From the NCBI GenBank assembly GCA_000467715.1, contig AJFK01000616.1, forward strand, positions 1 to 64,000: a DNA stretch of 64,000 bases, given 5' to 3'. Position 1 is the stretch's first letter. Each line of letters opens with the position of its first letter. The stretch is from Hysterium pulicare CBS 123377 (taxonomy: Eukaryota; Ascomycota; Dothideomycetes; Hysteriales; Hysteriaceae). The notes under the pieces were generated by a model. That model did not search any database. It worked only from the letters and a program-made list of their open reading frames with translations, and had not been told where the DNA came from. The translations under genes were made by a program, and so were the position numbers. Positions 11,264 to 22,700 of this stretch are shown here, in pieces.

Positions 11264-12160
11264 CTATGCTACATCATCCCAGCTAAGAATGACCTCCTTC
11301 ACTAGAAGACAATCAAGTAAATAATCTCCAACAGCATTCTCTAGCTCTTCTTTATGGAGTTCAATGAATTGTTTCTTCCAGTACAATGATCCAAAAGGGT
11401 TATCCTCTGCGGCTGATGCAGCAACAGCGCTCTCTGCAGTGCTCTTCCAGGAAATTCTCAACGTCAATTCGCCAATATTCTTCAACAATCTTAAGTATGG
11501 AAGGATCCCGATGGTGGAGCTTTTTTCGATGTCTCTCTCAAACTCCCCCATATCAGATCCGCGGGCAAAATAAAGACACTCGTAGATATCCAACCCCAGC
11601 TCTAATGTCCGTAGGGAGGTGCAGGTTACTATTAGTCTGATTGCCGAGTTGTATTGATCCAGAAGTGCATGTCTCTGATCACAATCTTCCTTTGTGCTCA
11701 TTTTCCCAGGAAAGATTGAGACCTTTGGGAGGCAAATCTTGGTGATTCGATCTCGATTCTCGGCTCCGATTTCTCGCAGGAACATCCGAGTAAGGCCAGC
11801 ACAGGTCTTCTCATTCTCTCTAATACGGAAGCTAAGACTGTGCCAGAAGTAGTGTTGGACCTCCTGCCATAGTTGACGGTTGATGTAGAGGGCGTTTTGA
11901 ACCTCGCGAGGGACACTGCATTGTAGTGTGTCGTTTGGTCCAAGAGAGATATCGACGATGCCGCCGTCGCTTAATAGATCCCTATAGATCATTTGACGGA
12001 GCTCTGGGGGGAGATTTAGGAAATGAGGAGGTGCAGGCGTTGGTGAACGATGCTGGCCAGGGGTTGGCGGATCCTGGCTCATGTCGGTAGTAGTCACCAT
12101 GGCAAGGTTGTCCGTCATTGCGTTGTGGGAATGAGGAAGTTGAGGGCGTAGTGGTTGCAT
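11264..12160 (-). CDS. 2EXR-domain (F-box-like) protein, tandem copy 2
   Basis: Intronless, 298 residues. A Pro-rich leader precedes the 2EXR core FLNLPPELRQMIYRDLLSDG, then VDISLGPNDTLQCSV and YINRQLWQEV. The middle carries FLREIGAENRDRITKICLPK, a motif shared by copies 3 and 4 (IGPQNRNMITKICIPK, IGPGNRDFISKVSIP). The C-terminal half has LRTLELGLDIYECL, NIGELTLRISW and a KEVILSWDD ending. The shared landmarks at the same spacing show that the array arose by tandem duplication. No membrane segment or signal peptide is visible. Biochemical role unknown. Confidence 0.87.
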   Translation of the reverse strand: MQPLRPQLPHSHNAMTDNLAMVTTTDMSQDPPTPGQHRSPTPAPPHFLNLPPELRQMIYRDLLSDGGIVDISLGPNDTLQCSVPREVQNALYINRQLWQEVQHYFWHSLSFRIRENEKTCAGLTRMFLREIGAENRDRITKICLPKVSIFPGKMSTKEDCDQRHALLDQYNSAIRLIVTCTSLRTLELGLDIYECLYFARGSDMGEFERDIEKSSTIGILPYLRLLKNIGELTLRISWKSTAESAVAASAAEDNPFGSLYWKKQFIELHKEELENAVGDYLLDCLLVKEVILSWDDVA

Positions 12161-12836
12161 AATCGCCTAAGTGTAAGTATAGTAAAGGTGATGGCTTGGC
12201 AATCACTAGATATCAGCTGTGGTAGTTCAATGACGAGACATTCACTTCCGGGAATTTGTTAGTCTCAAGACAGAGGAAGTGAACTGTAACTTGATAGGTA
12301 GGCTTCAATAAAAAGTTACCTTATTGGCAAGCCTCTTATTCGATGATTCGAGTGACGATATGAAGATCTGCACATGTGATTCTCACTAAGATTCCACTTA
12401 ACGATAAGCTCCTTCGAATATGTTTGCTGTGACACCTCGAGAATGTGGGTCGCACGAGGCTAACGAAAAGAAACTTGCCATCACGTTTTTACGTTTTGTA
12501 GTAAAGAAGAATATTCGACGCAGGATAACGAGGTATGCCAAACATGAGATAGAGAGGTTACGCTTTGAAGCAATAGATCGACATTTTGAAGGTCGAGTCT
12601 CATATGACATGCTCCCTTTTTGGCTTCGATCAGCCATACAGGAATACCAATACTAAATCTCCAAGAAGGGTTTCATTGTTCGTCGTACTCCTCACTTCTA
12701 GGCGTCCCACTCTTCCGTATAGCTCTGGTATACATGCTTACCTTCCGAATGACCTCAATGCTGTCAACTGGCTTTAGTGCCTTTCCCAGAGTCCAAATCA
12801 TCTTTGTAAGCTGATAGCAAGGCAATTGGTGGATGC
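12161..12836. other. Spacer between 2EXR copies 2 and 3
   Basis: About 675 bp. A plus-strand open frame at 12420-12656 (78 codons) encodes a basic helical sequence (KKNIRRRITRYAKHEIERL). It could be a fragment of an older gene, but has no domain I recognise and no partner exons. Nothing else is seen. Confidence 0.45.
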
Positions 12837-13706
12837 TTACCAAATGACTTGCTTGAACGGGATGTATTGTCGTAGAAGATCTACCACCGATTTTTCCAAC
12901 TCTGCCTTGTGATCGTCAACATACTGTTCGGTGACTTTTTTAAGCCCATGTTCGAAGAGCCCGTCTTTCGGCCCCATGGCCCTTGCCAAAGTACTGCTAT
13001 TCGTACTTGCCCAGTCGATGGTCAAAGTCAACTCTTTTACATTGCTGAATAATTTCATACCCAAAAGTACCCTCGATGTTGCTCTGTCCCAAAGATTCCT
13101 TTCGTAGTTGCATTCACGGTCTATGCTGCTGTGTCCTAACCAGAGGTACTCGTAGATGTCCAGTCCCAGATCAAGGAATCTGAGCGAATAGCACAATCCA
13201 AGGATCCTGAATGCTGAGTTGAATTGCCGAACGTCCTCCTCTACTATTGTACGAGCGAGGATGTCCTGGGGCCGAGGTACCTGTAATTCCCGAGGATGGA
13301 CGGAGAACTTCGGTATGCATATCTTGGTGATCATGTTTCGATTCTGAGGTCCGATCGTACGCAGGAATGTTCTTATAAGGCCGACGCAAGTATTTACCTC
13401 GTTGGTGAAGCGAAATTGAAGGCTGTGGAAGAAGAAGTGTCGAAATTCCTGACGCAGTGGGCGATTAACACATAGTGAGTTCCGAGCTGCTTTTGGGATG
13501 CTGCATCGTAGATGGTCGTCCACAAGCGTGATGTCGACGGCACTGTCTCCCAATACCATTCCGTAAATTGTCTCGCGAAGCTCTGCCGGTAGCTTTAGGA
13601 AGGGAAAGCAAGTAGTTGCTGGGTTTTGCTGATCGGGCATTGGTAAGACTAGGTCCATGGTATCGTCATAGTGGGTGTGATGATTGCTGGGTCCTGGCTT
13701 GCACAT
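12837..13706 (-). CDS. 2EXR-domain (F-box-like) protein, tandem copy 3
   Basis: Intronless, 289 residues. 2EXR core FLKLPAELRETIYGMVLGDS, then AVDITLVDDHLRCSIPKAAR and CVNRPLRQEF. The middle repeats FLRTIGPQNRNMITKICIPKF, and the C-terminal half has LRFLDLGLDIYEYL and KELTLTIDWAST. The protein ends ..QYIPFKQVIW, a little shorter than copies 2 and 4, which carry a few more residues after the matching position. All landmarks are intact, so it is probably functional. Same strand and similar spacing to its neighbours. Confidence 0.87.
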   Translation of the reverse strand: MCKPGPSNHHTHYDDTMDLVLPMPDQQNPATTCFPFLKLPAELRETIYGMVLGDSAVDITLVDDHLRCSIPKAARNSLCVNRPLRQEFRHFFFHSLQFRFTNEVNTCVGLIRTFLRTIGPQNRNMITKICIPKFSVHPRELQVPRPQDILARTIVEEDVRQFNSAFRILGLCYSLRFLDLGLDIYEYLWLGHSSIDRECNYERNLWDRATSRVLLGMKLFSNVKELTLTIDWASTNSSTLARAMGPKDGLFEHGLKKVTEQYVDDHKAELEKSVVDLLRQYIPFKQVIW

Positions 13707-14470
13707 AAACCTCGTGATGGCTTTTCTTGCTGGACGTATATACCGTTTGACCTTGGTAATGTGGTTTTAAAGGCACCTCTAGTCTTCAGTGGACGTTGGA
13801 GCTCTCATTTGTGTTGCCTCTATTGTTGAATGTGCAGGAAAAGCTAAGCTTGAGAACACTAGATTATTACGTCCGCTGTCGGCAGAAGACCGCCAAGATC
13901 CAGAACAGCCTGCAGTTATTTGGAATTTGTAGTCGAAAGCCAGTAAGGAGGATGCTGTTGAGGCTTCCAGTATCTGTTAGGAGAAGAAAAACGTAGGAGG
14001 AGACGGATTTGGCAATGTACTTTTTCGCGTCTCTACGAATGTTAGGTAAGTGCTGGAAGTCTCTGGACAAGGCGTTAGTCCAACTTATGGGGGAAAAACC
14101 GGTGTGATTGTACAACTCACACTCTACGGAAACATACATATGAAAAGGCTGCAGTCCGGCTACTTGCAGAAACTTCCCGAAGTGTTAACGAAATGTAATA
14201 TTAGAGACCCACAGGCAATGAGACATAACTGGATATCAACTAACAGCGGCAAAAGCATCCTCCTTGCACTAGAATATTGGAAGAGAATTGAGTATGCAGA
14301 AAAAAATGGCTATCACCTTTCGCAGTCGGAAGGAGCACGTATCGTAAAGGATCAGGATCAGGTCTTAGATTCTATGACAATCCCACCTGATGTACTACAT
14401 TATGCCTGAACCCGGAAACGAGGGACGTATCTTGTAGCCCGAAACAAACGACGAAAGCCCACTTCCCGCC
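13707..14470. other. Spacer between 2EXR copies 3 and 4
   Basis: About 760 bp. A plus-strand open frame (14050-14409, 119 codons) has no domain or compositional sign of coding that convinces me. The rest should be the promoter of copy 3 and 3' UTR of copy 4. Confidence 0.45.
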
Positions 14471-15343
14471 TCAGTCCTCCCCAGCTTCAATACCTGCCAG
14501 GCTAATCACCTCTTGGGGTGCGACGTCCTTTCGCAAGAAGGCAGAAACCCTGTCCTCCAGTTCTTCCTTATGATCCAAGAGATAAGTCAAAGGAGGTACA
14601 TCCAATCCATCACTTCGTGGATCTTCTGCAGCGACAGTGGATGCGGTTGCCCATCGGATGGTGAGGATCAAGTTCTTGATATTCTTGTGCTTCTTCAGTA
14701 CTGAAAGCGACCTCAAGAGGAAGTTACCTTGGTAAGGCTCTTCTTCCCAAAAGTGTGGCCCCACCATGCATTGGTAGATGCTCAAGCCTAGGTCTAAAGA
14801 CTTGAGTCTTGGGCATAATAGCAGCAACGAAGTTGCTGCTTTGAATCGCGAGATGCCGTTATTGTCAAGACGGTATGCTATCGCACCGACGAAGTTCTCA
14901 TAACGGATTACGGAAACAGCAAAACACGGAATTGAAACTTTGCTAATGAAGTCGCGGTTCCCGGGGCCGATTGTCCTAAGGAACTTTCTTGGAGTATAGC
15001 CTCCTGACTTGATATCCATGAGGGTGAATTGATGCCGGTGAAAGAGATAAGGGCGAACTTCCTGCCGTAATTGGTGGTTCGCGCATAGGAGATGCCGAGC
15101 ATGTTGAAAGACGCTGCACTCTAACTTATCGTCTTGGCTAAGCGTGACTAGGGCTTCGCCATCAGTGTCGAGGAGAAAGTCGTAGATCAGATTTCGAATC
15201 TCCGCCGGTAGTTCCAAAAATGGGAAAAAGGATGTCGTGGTAGGGTCTAGACGAATGGCGGCTGTAGTTGTCATATCGAGGTACTCCAGTTTTGGCCTCG
15301 AGTAGTTAGTTAAAGATGATCGTAAGACCGAAGAGGCAGGCAC
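14471..15343 (-). CDS. 2EXR-domain (F-box-like) protein, tandem copy 4
   Basis: Intronless, 290 residues, or 267 if translation starts at the ATG at 15274, which lies closer to the domain. 2EXR core FLELPAEIRNLIYDFLLDTD, then LVTLSQDDKLECSV and CANHQLRQEV. The shared FLRTIGPGNRDFISKVSIP block follows, then LKSLDLGLSIYQCM and KNLILTIRWATAS. It ends APQEVISLAGIEAGED. It is the closest match to the broken fifth copy (same ..ARKFLGG/PRKFLRT and NHQLHEE/NHQLRQE blocks). No other domain is present. Confidence 0.87.
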   Translation of the reverse strand: MPASSVLRSSLTNYSRPKLEYLDMTTTAAIRLDPTTTSFFPFLELPAEIRNLIYDFLLDTDGEALVTLSQDDKLECSVFQHARHLLCANHQLRQEVRPYLFHRHQFTLMDIKSGGYTPRKFLRTIGPGNRDFISKVSIPCFAVSVIRYENFVGAIAYRLDNNGISRFKAATSLLLLCPRLKSLDLGLSIYQCMVGPHFWEEEPYQGNFLLRSLSVLKKHKNIKNLILTIRWATASTVAAEDPRSDGLDVPPLTYLLDHKEELEDRVSAFLRKDVAPQEVISLAGIEAGED

Positions 15344-15942
15344 AAGTTAATGTAGTGGGAAAAGGTTACTTATTAAACAGACGACCCAGTGAATTCACTG
15401 ATCTCTCCAGACTTATTCATCATGCTCCAGGTCACTCACAACAAGCTGCACGATTTGAAAATCACTTCACGTACCCAGACCCGACCTTCTATATTGTGGA
15501 TATCATTGTTCACCAATCAGCTTTAGGGTTGGTGAAAGGACGCAAACGTCTTCATATTTTCGGAGAGGATTCCAATCTATACTAGCGTAATGGCTCCTGA
15601 TTCTGTATAGAAGGGAAATCTGTTCAATTTTGCTTTCTGGAGTCACACTACCTAGAGTATAGTTTAGAAGTGATGACCTTAAGAAGTGACTGCAATATAA
15701 GAAGAGAGTGTACTCAAAGGAATACTCAAAGGTAGATGTAGAGCATAAGCATATCGCAATGGTGGGATATATTCGGCTTCAATGTTGACGATACTCGTAC
15801 TAGTTAATTTGAATTAGAGCTAAGCAAGGATAACCCTGGGTTAAAGGCAACTTACGGCTTTTCGGTCATCCCACGAAGTCAGATTGAGCGTTGGAAAAGA
15901 AGGTAAAGCAAGTTCAACGCATCGTGATTTGCCCAACCTTCA
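15344..15942. other. Spacer between 2EXR copy 4 and the broken copy 5
   Basis: About 600 bp, AT-leaning, with one 89-codon plus-strand frame (15316-15585) that has no domain. Nothing else is recognised. Confidence 0.45.
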
Positions 15943-16723
15943 TTAGCCTTCGTGACTGATCAACGCCTTCGGGCCAATTCGATCCTTTAGGAGTTCCATG
16001 ATTTTGTTCTCCAATCGCTCCTTATGCTGTATTACAAATTGCAGGTAAGAGCTGATCAGATCCTCAACCCCTTGACCAAGCTTACTAGCAGGTGTCCACC
16101 GAATACTCAAGGTTAGATTCTTGAGACTCTTGAAATGTTTCATCGAGAGAATGGCCCGAATAATTGACCCACTCGCCAGACCTCCCGGTCCCTGTTCTGT
16201 TCCCTGTTCAGCTCCCTGTTGAGTACATTGGAAGACGTCCAGCTCCAATTCGAGAAAGGTGAGCGACGGACATATAGATAGCAAAACAATTGCTCCTCTA
16301 AGTTGCGTCAGGTCGGCATTTTCGAATCGATCCAGTCCCTCATGAATAATGGCAGAAAAGTTCTGGACGGAAATTTTGGTAAGAAGGTTTCAGTTGGCGA
16401 AGCTAATGCCCCCCAAGAACTTTCTGGCAATGTAAGCTCCGGTGCGAGACTCGTCAATGAGCTTGAAATGAAGGTTGCGGAAAACGTATGAATTCAATTC
16501 TTCATGGAGCTGATGATTGAGGCACGACAAGCTCTTGAATTACTCCGAGAATCCTGCCTTGGAGCCTACCTTCAGAGTTGAGCGTTATTTCGACGGGTTT
16601 ATCTTCGTCCAGTAGATATCCGTATACCGAATTACGAAGCTCGCCTGGCAGCTTAAGGAAGGAAAATCGTTGAGGGCCCGTCGCTCGTTGCGCCGTAGTA
16701 GTGGTTATAGAATTCGATCTCAT
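15943..16723 (-). pseudogene. Broken 2EXR-domain paralog, tandem copy 5
   Basis: The frame starts at the ATG at 16723 and encodes an intact 2EXR core (FLKLPGELRNSVYGYLLDED, then VEITLNSEGRLQGRI). Near 16520-16560 the frame shifts: the expected ..CLNHQLHEELNSYVFRN is in another frame. Further on, an in-frame TGA near 16390 interrupts FAN-stop-NLLTKISVQNF where the intact copies read GNRDFISK or GNRNMITK. After that the frame stays open to 15943 and includes FLELELDVFQCT and KNLTLSIRWTPAS, ending ALISHEG. One frameshift plus one nonsense codon make this a young-looking pseudogene. The TGA aligns with an arginine codon, consistent with CGA to TGA. No introns were found that would remove either defect. 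Confidence 0.8.
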
Positions 16724-17914
16724 GGCTATGACAATCAAATTCGAAGACTTCAGGGTTGTGGTACTGATGAAGTGAAGAATACATGTGGAGTAGTAGTCGA
16801 AATATATATGAAATAGAGGTGATGTGAAAAATGAAGTGTGAATCTTCCACTTCACAATGTTTCATAGAAAGTGCCTTTACCTTACTTCATGGCATACAAA
16901 GATAATAACTTGACTCGGTAAAAGATTTTGAACCAAGTTCCCATCTTGAACCGTACCTGAAATGTTACAAATTCAGTATGCCTTCTTTTGATAGTTTAGG
17001 AAAGAGGAAAGTGATTAGAGCTCTAAAGTGCAATATTCACTGTGGTATCCTTGGAGGTTTGGCTTCTAAAGTGCAGTGTGGTGTACTTTTCTATGGTAGA
17101 TACAAAGAGACGTCAACAAAGAGAAAGATTCATACCACAAGATAATAACACTTCGTGCATGATGAACTTGTACCAGTGAGAGAAATGCTCGGGTAGGAAA
17201 TGAGAGTTGACCTGTATGAAAATGCCATGCCGCTTGTCTTATGCACTGTCTTAATGTATCCGAACAGGTGATGTAAATCGTAACTGTCGGAAGATGTGTA
17301 TGCCTCTCCATACGAAGGTTACCGTGTTCAGCCGAACTGTTTGAACTCCGTGAAAAGCATCGAAAGGGGATCTCTACTGTCAGAGCACCCTCTTCAGTTG
17401 CTCTAGACTCACCTCTAGAATAAGGGTGGACGGCTTTACATTCCATCTGACATTCTGGAATTACATGGACTTCGTCATCGGTATGTCTCCAACTTAGTCT
17501 GACATGATGAGTGTCCCAGAGCGTTCTAGAGGACACTGGAAACCAGGTCTGTGAAGACAAATTGGAATGTCGTAGTAGTAAGCATCAGAGTAAGGTCAGG
17601 TCTCATTCGGGGGTTTTGCGGTTGACATTGATATGCGACATGTCGTAGGATTTTGGCATTTGGAAGGCTTGAACACGGTTGAGAGACAGAGCATTGATGG
17701 TGCTCAAGGATGAATGTCCCCGTTGACACTGACGCAACTGGAGCAAGGGGAACTGCCAGGACTGCCAGGACTGCGCAGGGTCCACCACTAGCGTTGTGCC
17801 AAGTTTCTAGGCGTTACGATCTCCAAGCCCCCGCCGTTGCTCCCCCCAAGCCGTTGGTTCAACGTTTATCTCCCGCTATATCTCCGATTTCTAGTTGACA
17901 GGTCGACAGCCTCG
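16724..17914. other. Region between the 2EXR array and the IQ-motif gene
   Basis: About 1.2 kb. A 164-codon minus-strand frame (17066-17560) is the longest open stretch. Its composition (many His, Ser, Arg, no domain) does not support it strongly. The right end is the promoter and 5' UTR of the IQ-motif gene. Confidence 0.45.
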
Positions 17915-19723
17915 ATGAGTATTTTACAGGAGCAAACAACGGATCCAGAGCCCCAGCATGAAGATCAGACAACCGAGAAGCAACCCGCTCCCTTGCCGGG
18001 TGAGCAGGGTGATCGGAAGACCGCGGCCGCCCTGATCCAGAAAAATTATAGAGGATATCGTGAGAGGAGACAATTAGAAGGCATGGGGCTGGACCCTTCG
18101 ACGAGATGGACGGAGGTACGAACGAGCAAGCCACTTCACTTCCAAACCGATCTTGACTGATCAATTCGCAGGCTTTGAAAGAAGGTCAGCTCATCCTTAC
18201 TTCACCTCTAATCTGAATGCGAACTGAACCTGCGCAAGCTCGCTGGAGAAATGCAACGACTCCCATGTCGAGACAGCAACGATCCACCAGTCATGCGAAT
18301 CTGACCCCCGATGACCGATCGCGAGCCTCATCTGAAGCCGCGAGGAACACCTGGAAGCGCGTTGGGGCAATAGCACGACGAGCTGGGGGTGATGATCTCA
18401 GTGATCTCTCTACAGACGAAGATGATAAGCCCGAAGAGGAGAGAAAAGAATTACGGCGGAAGAAGGCGGAGCAAAAGGCGGAACGGGAGAAAACAGCGAA
18501 AATGATGGATCTCCAATATTTCCTAGAAATGGTGGACCAGAAACATCGATATGGGTCGAATCTAAGAGCATACCACGAACAATGGAAGAAGGCGAAAACA
18601 AATGAGAACTTCTTCTACTGGTTGGATTATGGAGAGGGAAAGAACTTCGAACTACCGACTGTTTCACGAGAACGGCTGGATAACGAGCAAGTCCGATACC
18701 TATCACGAGAAGAGCGCTTGCAATACCTGGTCAAGATTGATAAGGATGGTCGACTTTGTTGGGCAAAGAATGGCGAAAGGATCAGTACTACCGTAGAATA
18801 CAAAGACAGCGTCAACGGAATCGTTCCAAAGGACGAAAATGCCCCGACGTATGGTACGGGTGGCCGAATAGAACGCAGTAGGAGTATTCCATCAGCAACC
18901 TCATCGGAATCCGGGGAAGCTAGCTCCGTGGAAGGGGAACATTATATCAATCACGATTTAGAACAGGCGAAGGGAGTTTCAAAAATCAGATACGTGTCGG
19001 CGGCAACGATCTTGAATCATCTTCTCAGAGGTTCTGTGAAGCCGAATTCATGGATATTTGTAGGTCTACCTCACCACATCCAAAAGGCCCGAAACTGACA
19101 ATGGATGGCGACAATAGGTAGCGGACACATCTTTCCGCCTCTACGTCGGCATAAAACAATCCGGCGCCTTCCAGCACAGTTCCTTCCTCCACGGCGCCCG
19201 TATCTCCTCCGCGGGCCTCATAAAAATCAAGGACGGCCAACTACGCCGCCTCTCCCCCCTCTCCGGCCACTACCGCCCTCCAACCAAAAACTTTCGCGCC
19301 TTCGTCCACTCCCTCCGCGACAACGGCGTCGACATGTCCCGCGTCTCAATATCCCGCTCCTACGCCATCCTGGTAGGTCTAGAAACCTACGTCAAAACCC
19401 GCAAGAAGTTCAAACATGGCGTTGAGCATGTGGCGGAGGCCGAACATAAAATCGTGCATCCTGAGGAAGCGAGGAAAGAGGAAGAGGCGAGGAAGGATAA
19501 GAGTAAGAGTGCGGCGAAGGAGAGGGAGATTCTGGCGCAGAAGGCGCAGAAGGAGGAGGAGGCGAAGAAGCAAAACAGTTTCCGGAGGAGGCTGTTTAGG
19601 AAGTTGGGGATTCGATCGTCAGGGGAGGGGAAGGGGGCGGGGTTGAAGGAAAAGCAGAAGAGGATTTTGAGTAAGCCCGGGCAGGATGTTGAGAGTGGGA
19701 TCCCGCCTGAGGGGAAGAGGTGA
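17915..19723 (+). CDS. IQ calmodulin-binding motif protein
   Basis: Four exons, 17915-18115, 18172-18184, 18239-19059 and 19118-19723, give 546 residues. Exon 2 is only 13 nt; splicing through it yields the continuous sequence STRWTEALKEARWRNATTP. One IQ motif (IQKNYRGYRERR, about residues 42-53) predicts calmodulin or myosin-light-chain-like binding. The middle contains YFLEMVDQKHRYGSNLRAYHEQW and NFFYWLDYGEG, typical of a conserved fungal IQ-protein family of unknown function. The C-terminal region is highly charged with long Lys/Glu/Arg heptad-like stretches (coiled coil). An upstream in-frame ATG at 17837 exists, but 17915 gives a cleaner start. No signal peptide or membrane span. The cellular role is unknown. 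Confidence 0.88.
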
Positions 19724-22700
19724 TTCTTCTCTCTTTTGGGGAGGGAAAGGTGGTTGGTCTGGCGTAGGGGCTCCGGTTGATGGGTTTGGTATTTCTGTGA
19801 TATCCCACTAGTTCATCGCCTTGATGGCGGATGATGATCCTAATAGACTTAACACTCTGTGGTGCTATACTATATACTAATACCTATACTAACGCCTGTA
19901 AAATTCTAATCCTTAAAGGATTCTACTATTTCTTTTCCTACCTATCCTATACTAGGTGCTGGCCTTAGAGTAGGATAACGGTCAGCTCGAAGTAGCGAGC
20001 TTGATTCGAGGTCGGGAGCAGAGCCCAAATTGCCTATGCAGACGACCAGAACTTTCTCCCGCGGACTGCGGCAATGCTGGGTCTAGTTGTATGTATATCT
20101 TCTTGCTTTTCATTAAGTGTATATGCAATTCTAGATTAACTAAATGCGCTTGGCTCTGCTAAAGTTATTGTTATCTCTCTGTATAAATAGCTTAGGCTCG
20201 GGAAAAGGAGTTATAGGACGGTGGGCATTTAGAGCAGATCTTCAGAGCATCATTCTCTATACACCTCTTCTTTCAAGATTAGAAAAAGATAAACTTTATT
20301 AAGATTAGTTTCATAGGAATGTGTGGTTAGCACAAGACCCAACTCTCCATCTTTTCTACTCCCTCTCACACACAGAATCAAGCGGCGACATTTCCGCTTT
20401 TCAAATCTCGACACCCCTTGATAAAAGACCGCATAAATATTGCTCAAAGACTCTACTTCTTTTCAAGCTCTTTCAGGGCGTTCAAAACTCTGACGGGACA
20501 CGTCCGGCAACGAGCTTGCTTGTGGCGCTTGGAGGTCTCCGGGATCAATGGTGTGTCTGCGATCGCTCCTTCCAAACTTCAACCCCCCAAGTGGTTCTTA
20601 CTCTCCACGGCAATAACAGCTCACTAATAGTTCTCCTAAACATTAATTCGGCTTGTCCCTGAACGAGGTGTTCGGGAGCATTGAGTTTTGAGGTAATGCG
20701 ACCTGGGGTTTTTGGCGATAACTAAGATCTGTTTGCGCTTGAGATGTCCGCGAGAATCCTCTGGTGTGTATTGATGATTATGAAGAGATTTGGGACTTGT
20801 TATTGTTGAGCGTCGCCATACCTCTGAAAGGAAATGAAAAAGTAAAATAGAGCTTGTCGAGCAATGTTGGGGATAAGCCTAAACTTCAAAAGTGATGTTT
20901 ATATTAAGGAGACTTTGTAATAAGATTCTATATATACTTAACTGTAAAGCAAGAGGTTTGCAATGTTCGAATAGTCGCGATGAGGCGAACTGGATTTGAA
21001 GCCTTGTACCGAGCTCAAATGACCGGTGGAGGCGGTTGGAAAATCCGTTGGATTCGATGGGAAAGACAATAGCTAATAATATATCTATTATCTAATATAC
21101 TATAGAGAGGTAAATTTAAAAAACTTAACTTAATTTTTTCTAAGTGCTAAAATTTAAGATCTAGAAACAAGAAGCTGTAGAGTTGGGTTGCAGCAGCGAC
21201 CTCCACCTTGTGCGGTTCCCGAAGCTCAAGCAATCAATGGGTACGACGAGGACATACAGTCAATATAGTTCCCACAGCTCGTCCAATCCATGAACACGGA
21301 GGAGACATCCGAGCAACTGAGGTCGTCGCAATAGAACTAGCCTCCTGCAAGATGAATGACTGCATAATAAGGTACCGGTACCACGTTCCCAGCTCCTTGA
21401 ATGTCTGATTACGGCTTCAGGAACTCGAAAGGTCTATTAACTGATGTCATGAGTTCAAATAGTTCCATGGTTTTTTCCTGCGGCTTCCCGCGGGGAGGTT
21501 CGACATGATTAATTAGTGTTCCTTTGTTGAACTTGTCACACCGGGGGCCCGTTCCCTTTTCATTTTACCCCGACGAGCGATCAGGAACAAGACGAAGGTG
21601 AAACAAGCTGCTTCCTGGCCCGGCTGCCCCAAGCGGAGGCGTTCTGTCAGTTGAAGCCATCGAGGTGCAGGGTCTAGACTTGGAACACGCCGATGGGAAT
21701 TAGATGAAAGGTGGTTTTAGCTTTTACGATGGTCAGGCTCATCGTCGATCCTAACGTCAAAGAGGTGGCTGGTAAGAGCGGTGCAACGTTTGGAGTTGCT
21801 TTTGGAGCCCCTGTACAAACAAGACAAGGTCCAGCTGGAAAGTTATGCCGCAAAGTGACCTCATACTACATCTCCTCCATGCCAACTTTTGGCACGAGAG
21901 GAAGAAAGCGAAAATGCTTGACCGTCCTGACCATGCTGATTGGGCGTAGGAATCCTGCATCGACGACGATCTCTATTTTCCCGTGTTGTTTTTCCCGCGA
22001 TATGAAGGTCAACCGCCACATCTGTGAAGATCGCACCTGGACTTATGGGTGCCACACGCCTCTGACATCCATCAAGGGTCATCACGGAAGTCGGGCTTGC
22101 ATACAATCCCCCCGATTAAGGAATTCTGTATTTACTTCTTACAGATTTCTCGTGGATTGGCTGTGTTTTCATGCGGCAGCAACACTCGTATCCTACTTTC
22201 GGTCTTACCACCGCGGTTGTTCGTTTCATTCATACCGATCAAGCAACATTTGCACCCAGCCGGCCTCAAATTGGGTCAGCACTCTGCTCATCGACGATTT
22301 GCTCGGCTCTTCTCCCCTCCCTCCCGTTCCACCCAGCCACCGCTAATGCAACGCACCTTTCCACCAAGTTACTCTCGGGTAAGTGGTCCCTCCATTGAGC
22401 TTTGATCCTGAACAGACCTCGTGAGATTGGTCGATGGAGCTTTCATTGCCCCGCCACAGGTCGATGCCGTGACGCAACATGTCTCCCCTTACTCCTATGG
22501 TGTGAATGTGGGAAGACTTTCTTTACACGAAGGACTTGGAAAGCCCGAAAACAAGTTTTCCCCAGTCATTCGTCCTCTGACCCATGCATTGAGGCGTCAG
22601 CTCCCCCTGTACGTTCCAGAGGGAGCTCTACAGAGCTACGTCATGGAGAAAGCATGTCGATTCTTGCCCTTTCTTCCCCATTACCTACTAGTATTCCCCC

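Noticed and set aside
14050-14409. 119-codon plus-strand frame between 2EXR copies 3 and 4
   Set aside because: No domain or conserved motif; could be a fragment but cannot be supported.
17066-17560. 164-codon minus-strand frame upstream of the IQ gene
   Set aside because: No domain, no splice partners, and composition unlike neighbouring genes.
20980-21050. tRNA-like wording (GGATTTGAAGCC) in the AT-rich region
   Set aside because: No acceptor stem or A-box/B-box pair at the right spacing.
21711-22346. 211-codon plus-strand frame in the gene-poor region
   Set aside because: No recognised domain; overlaps other frames of similar length. Likely chance.
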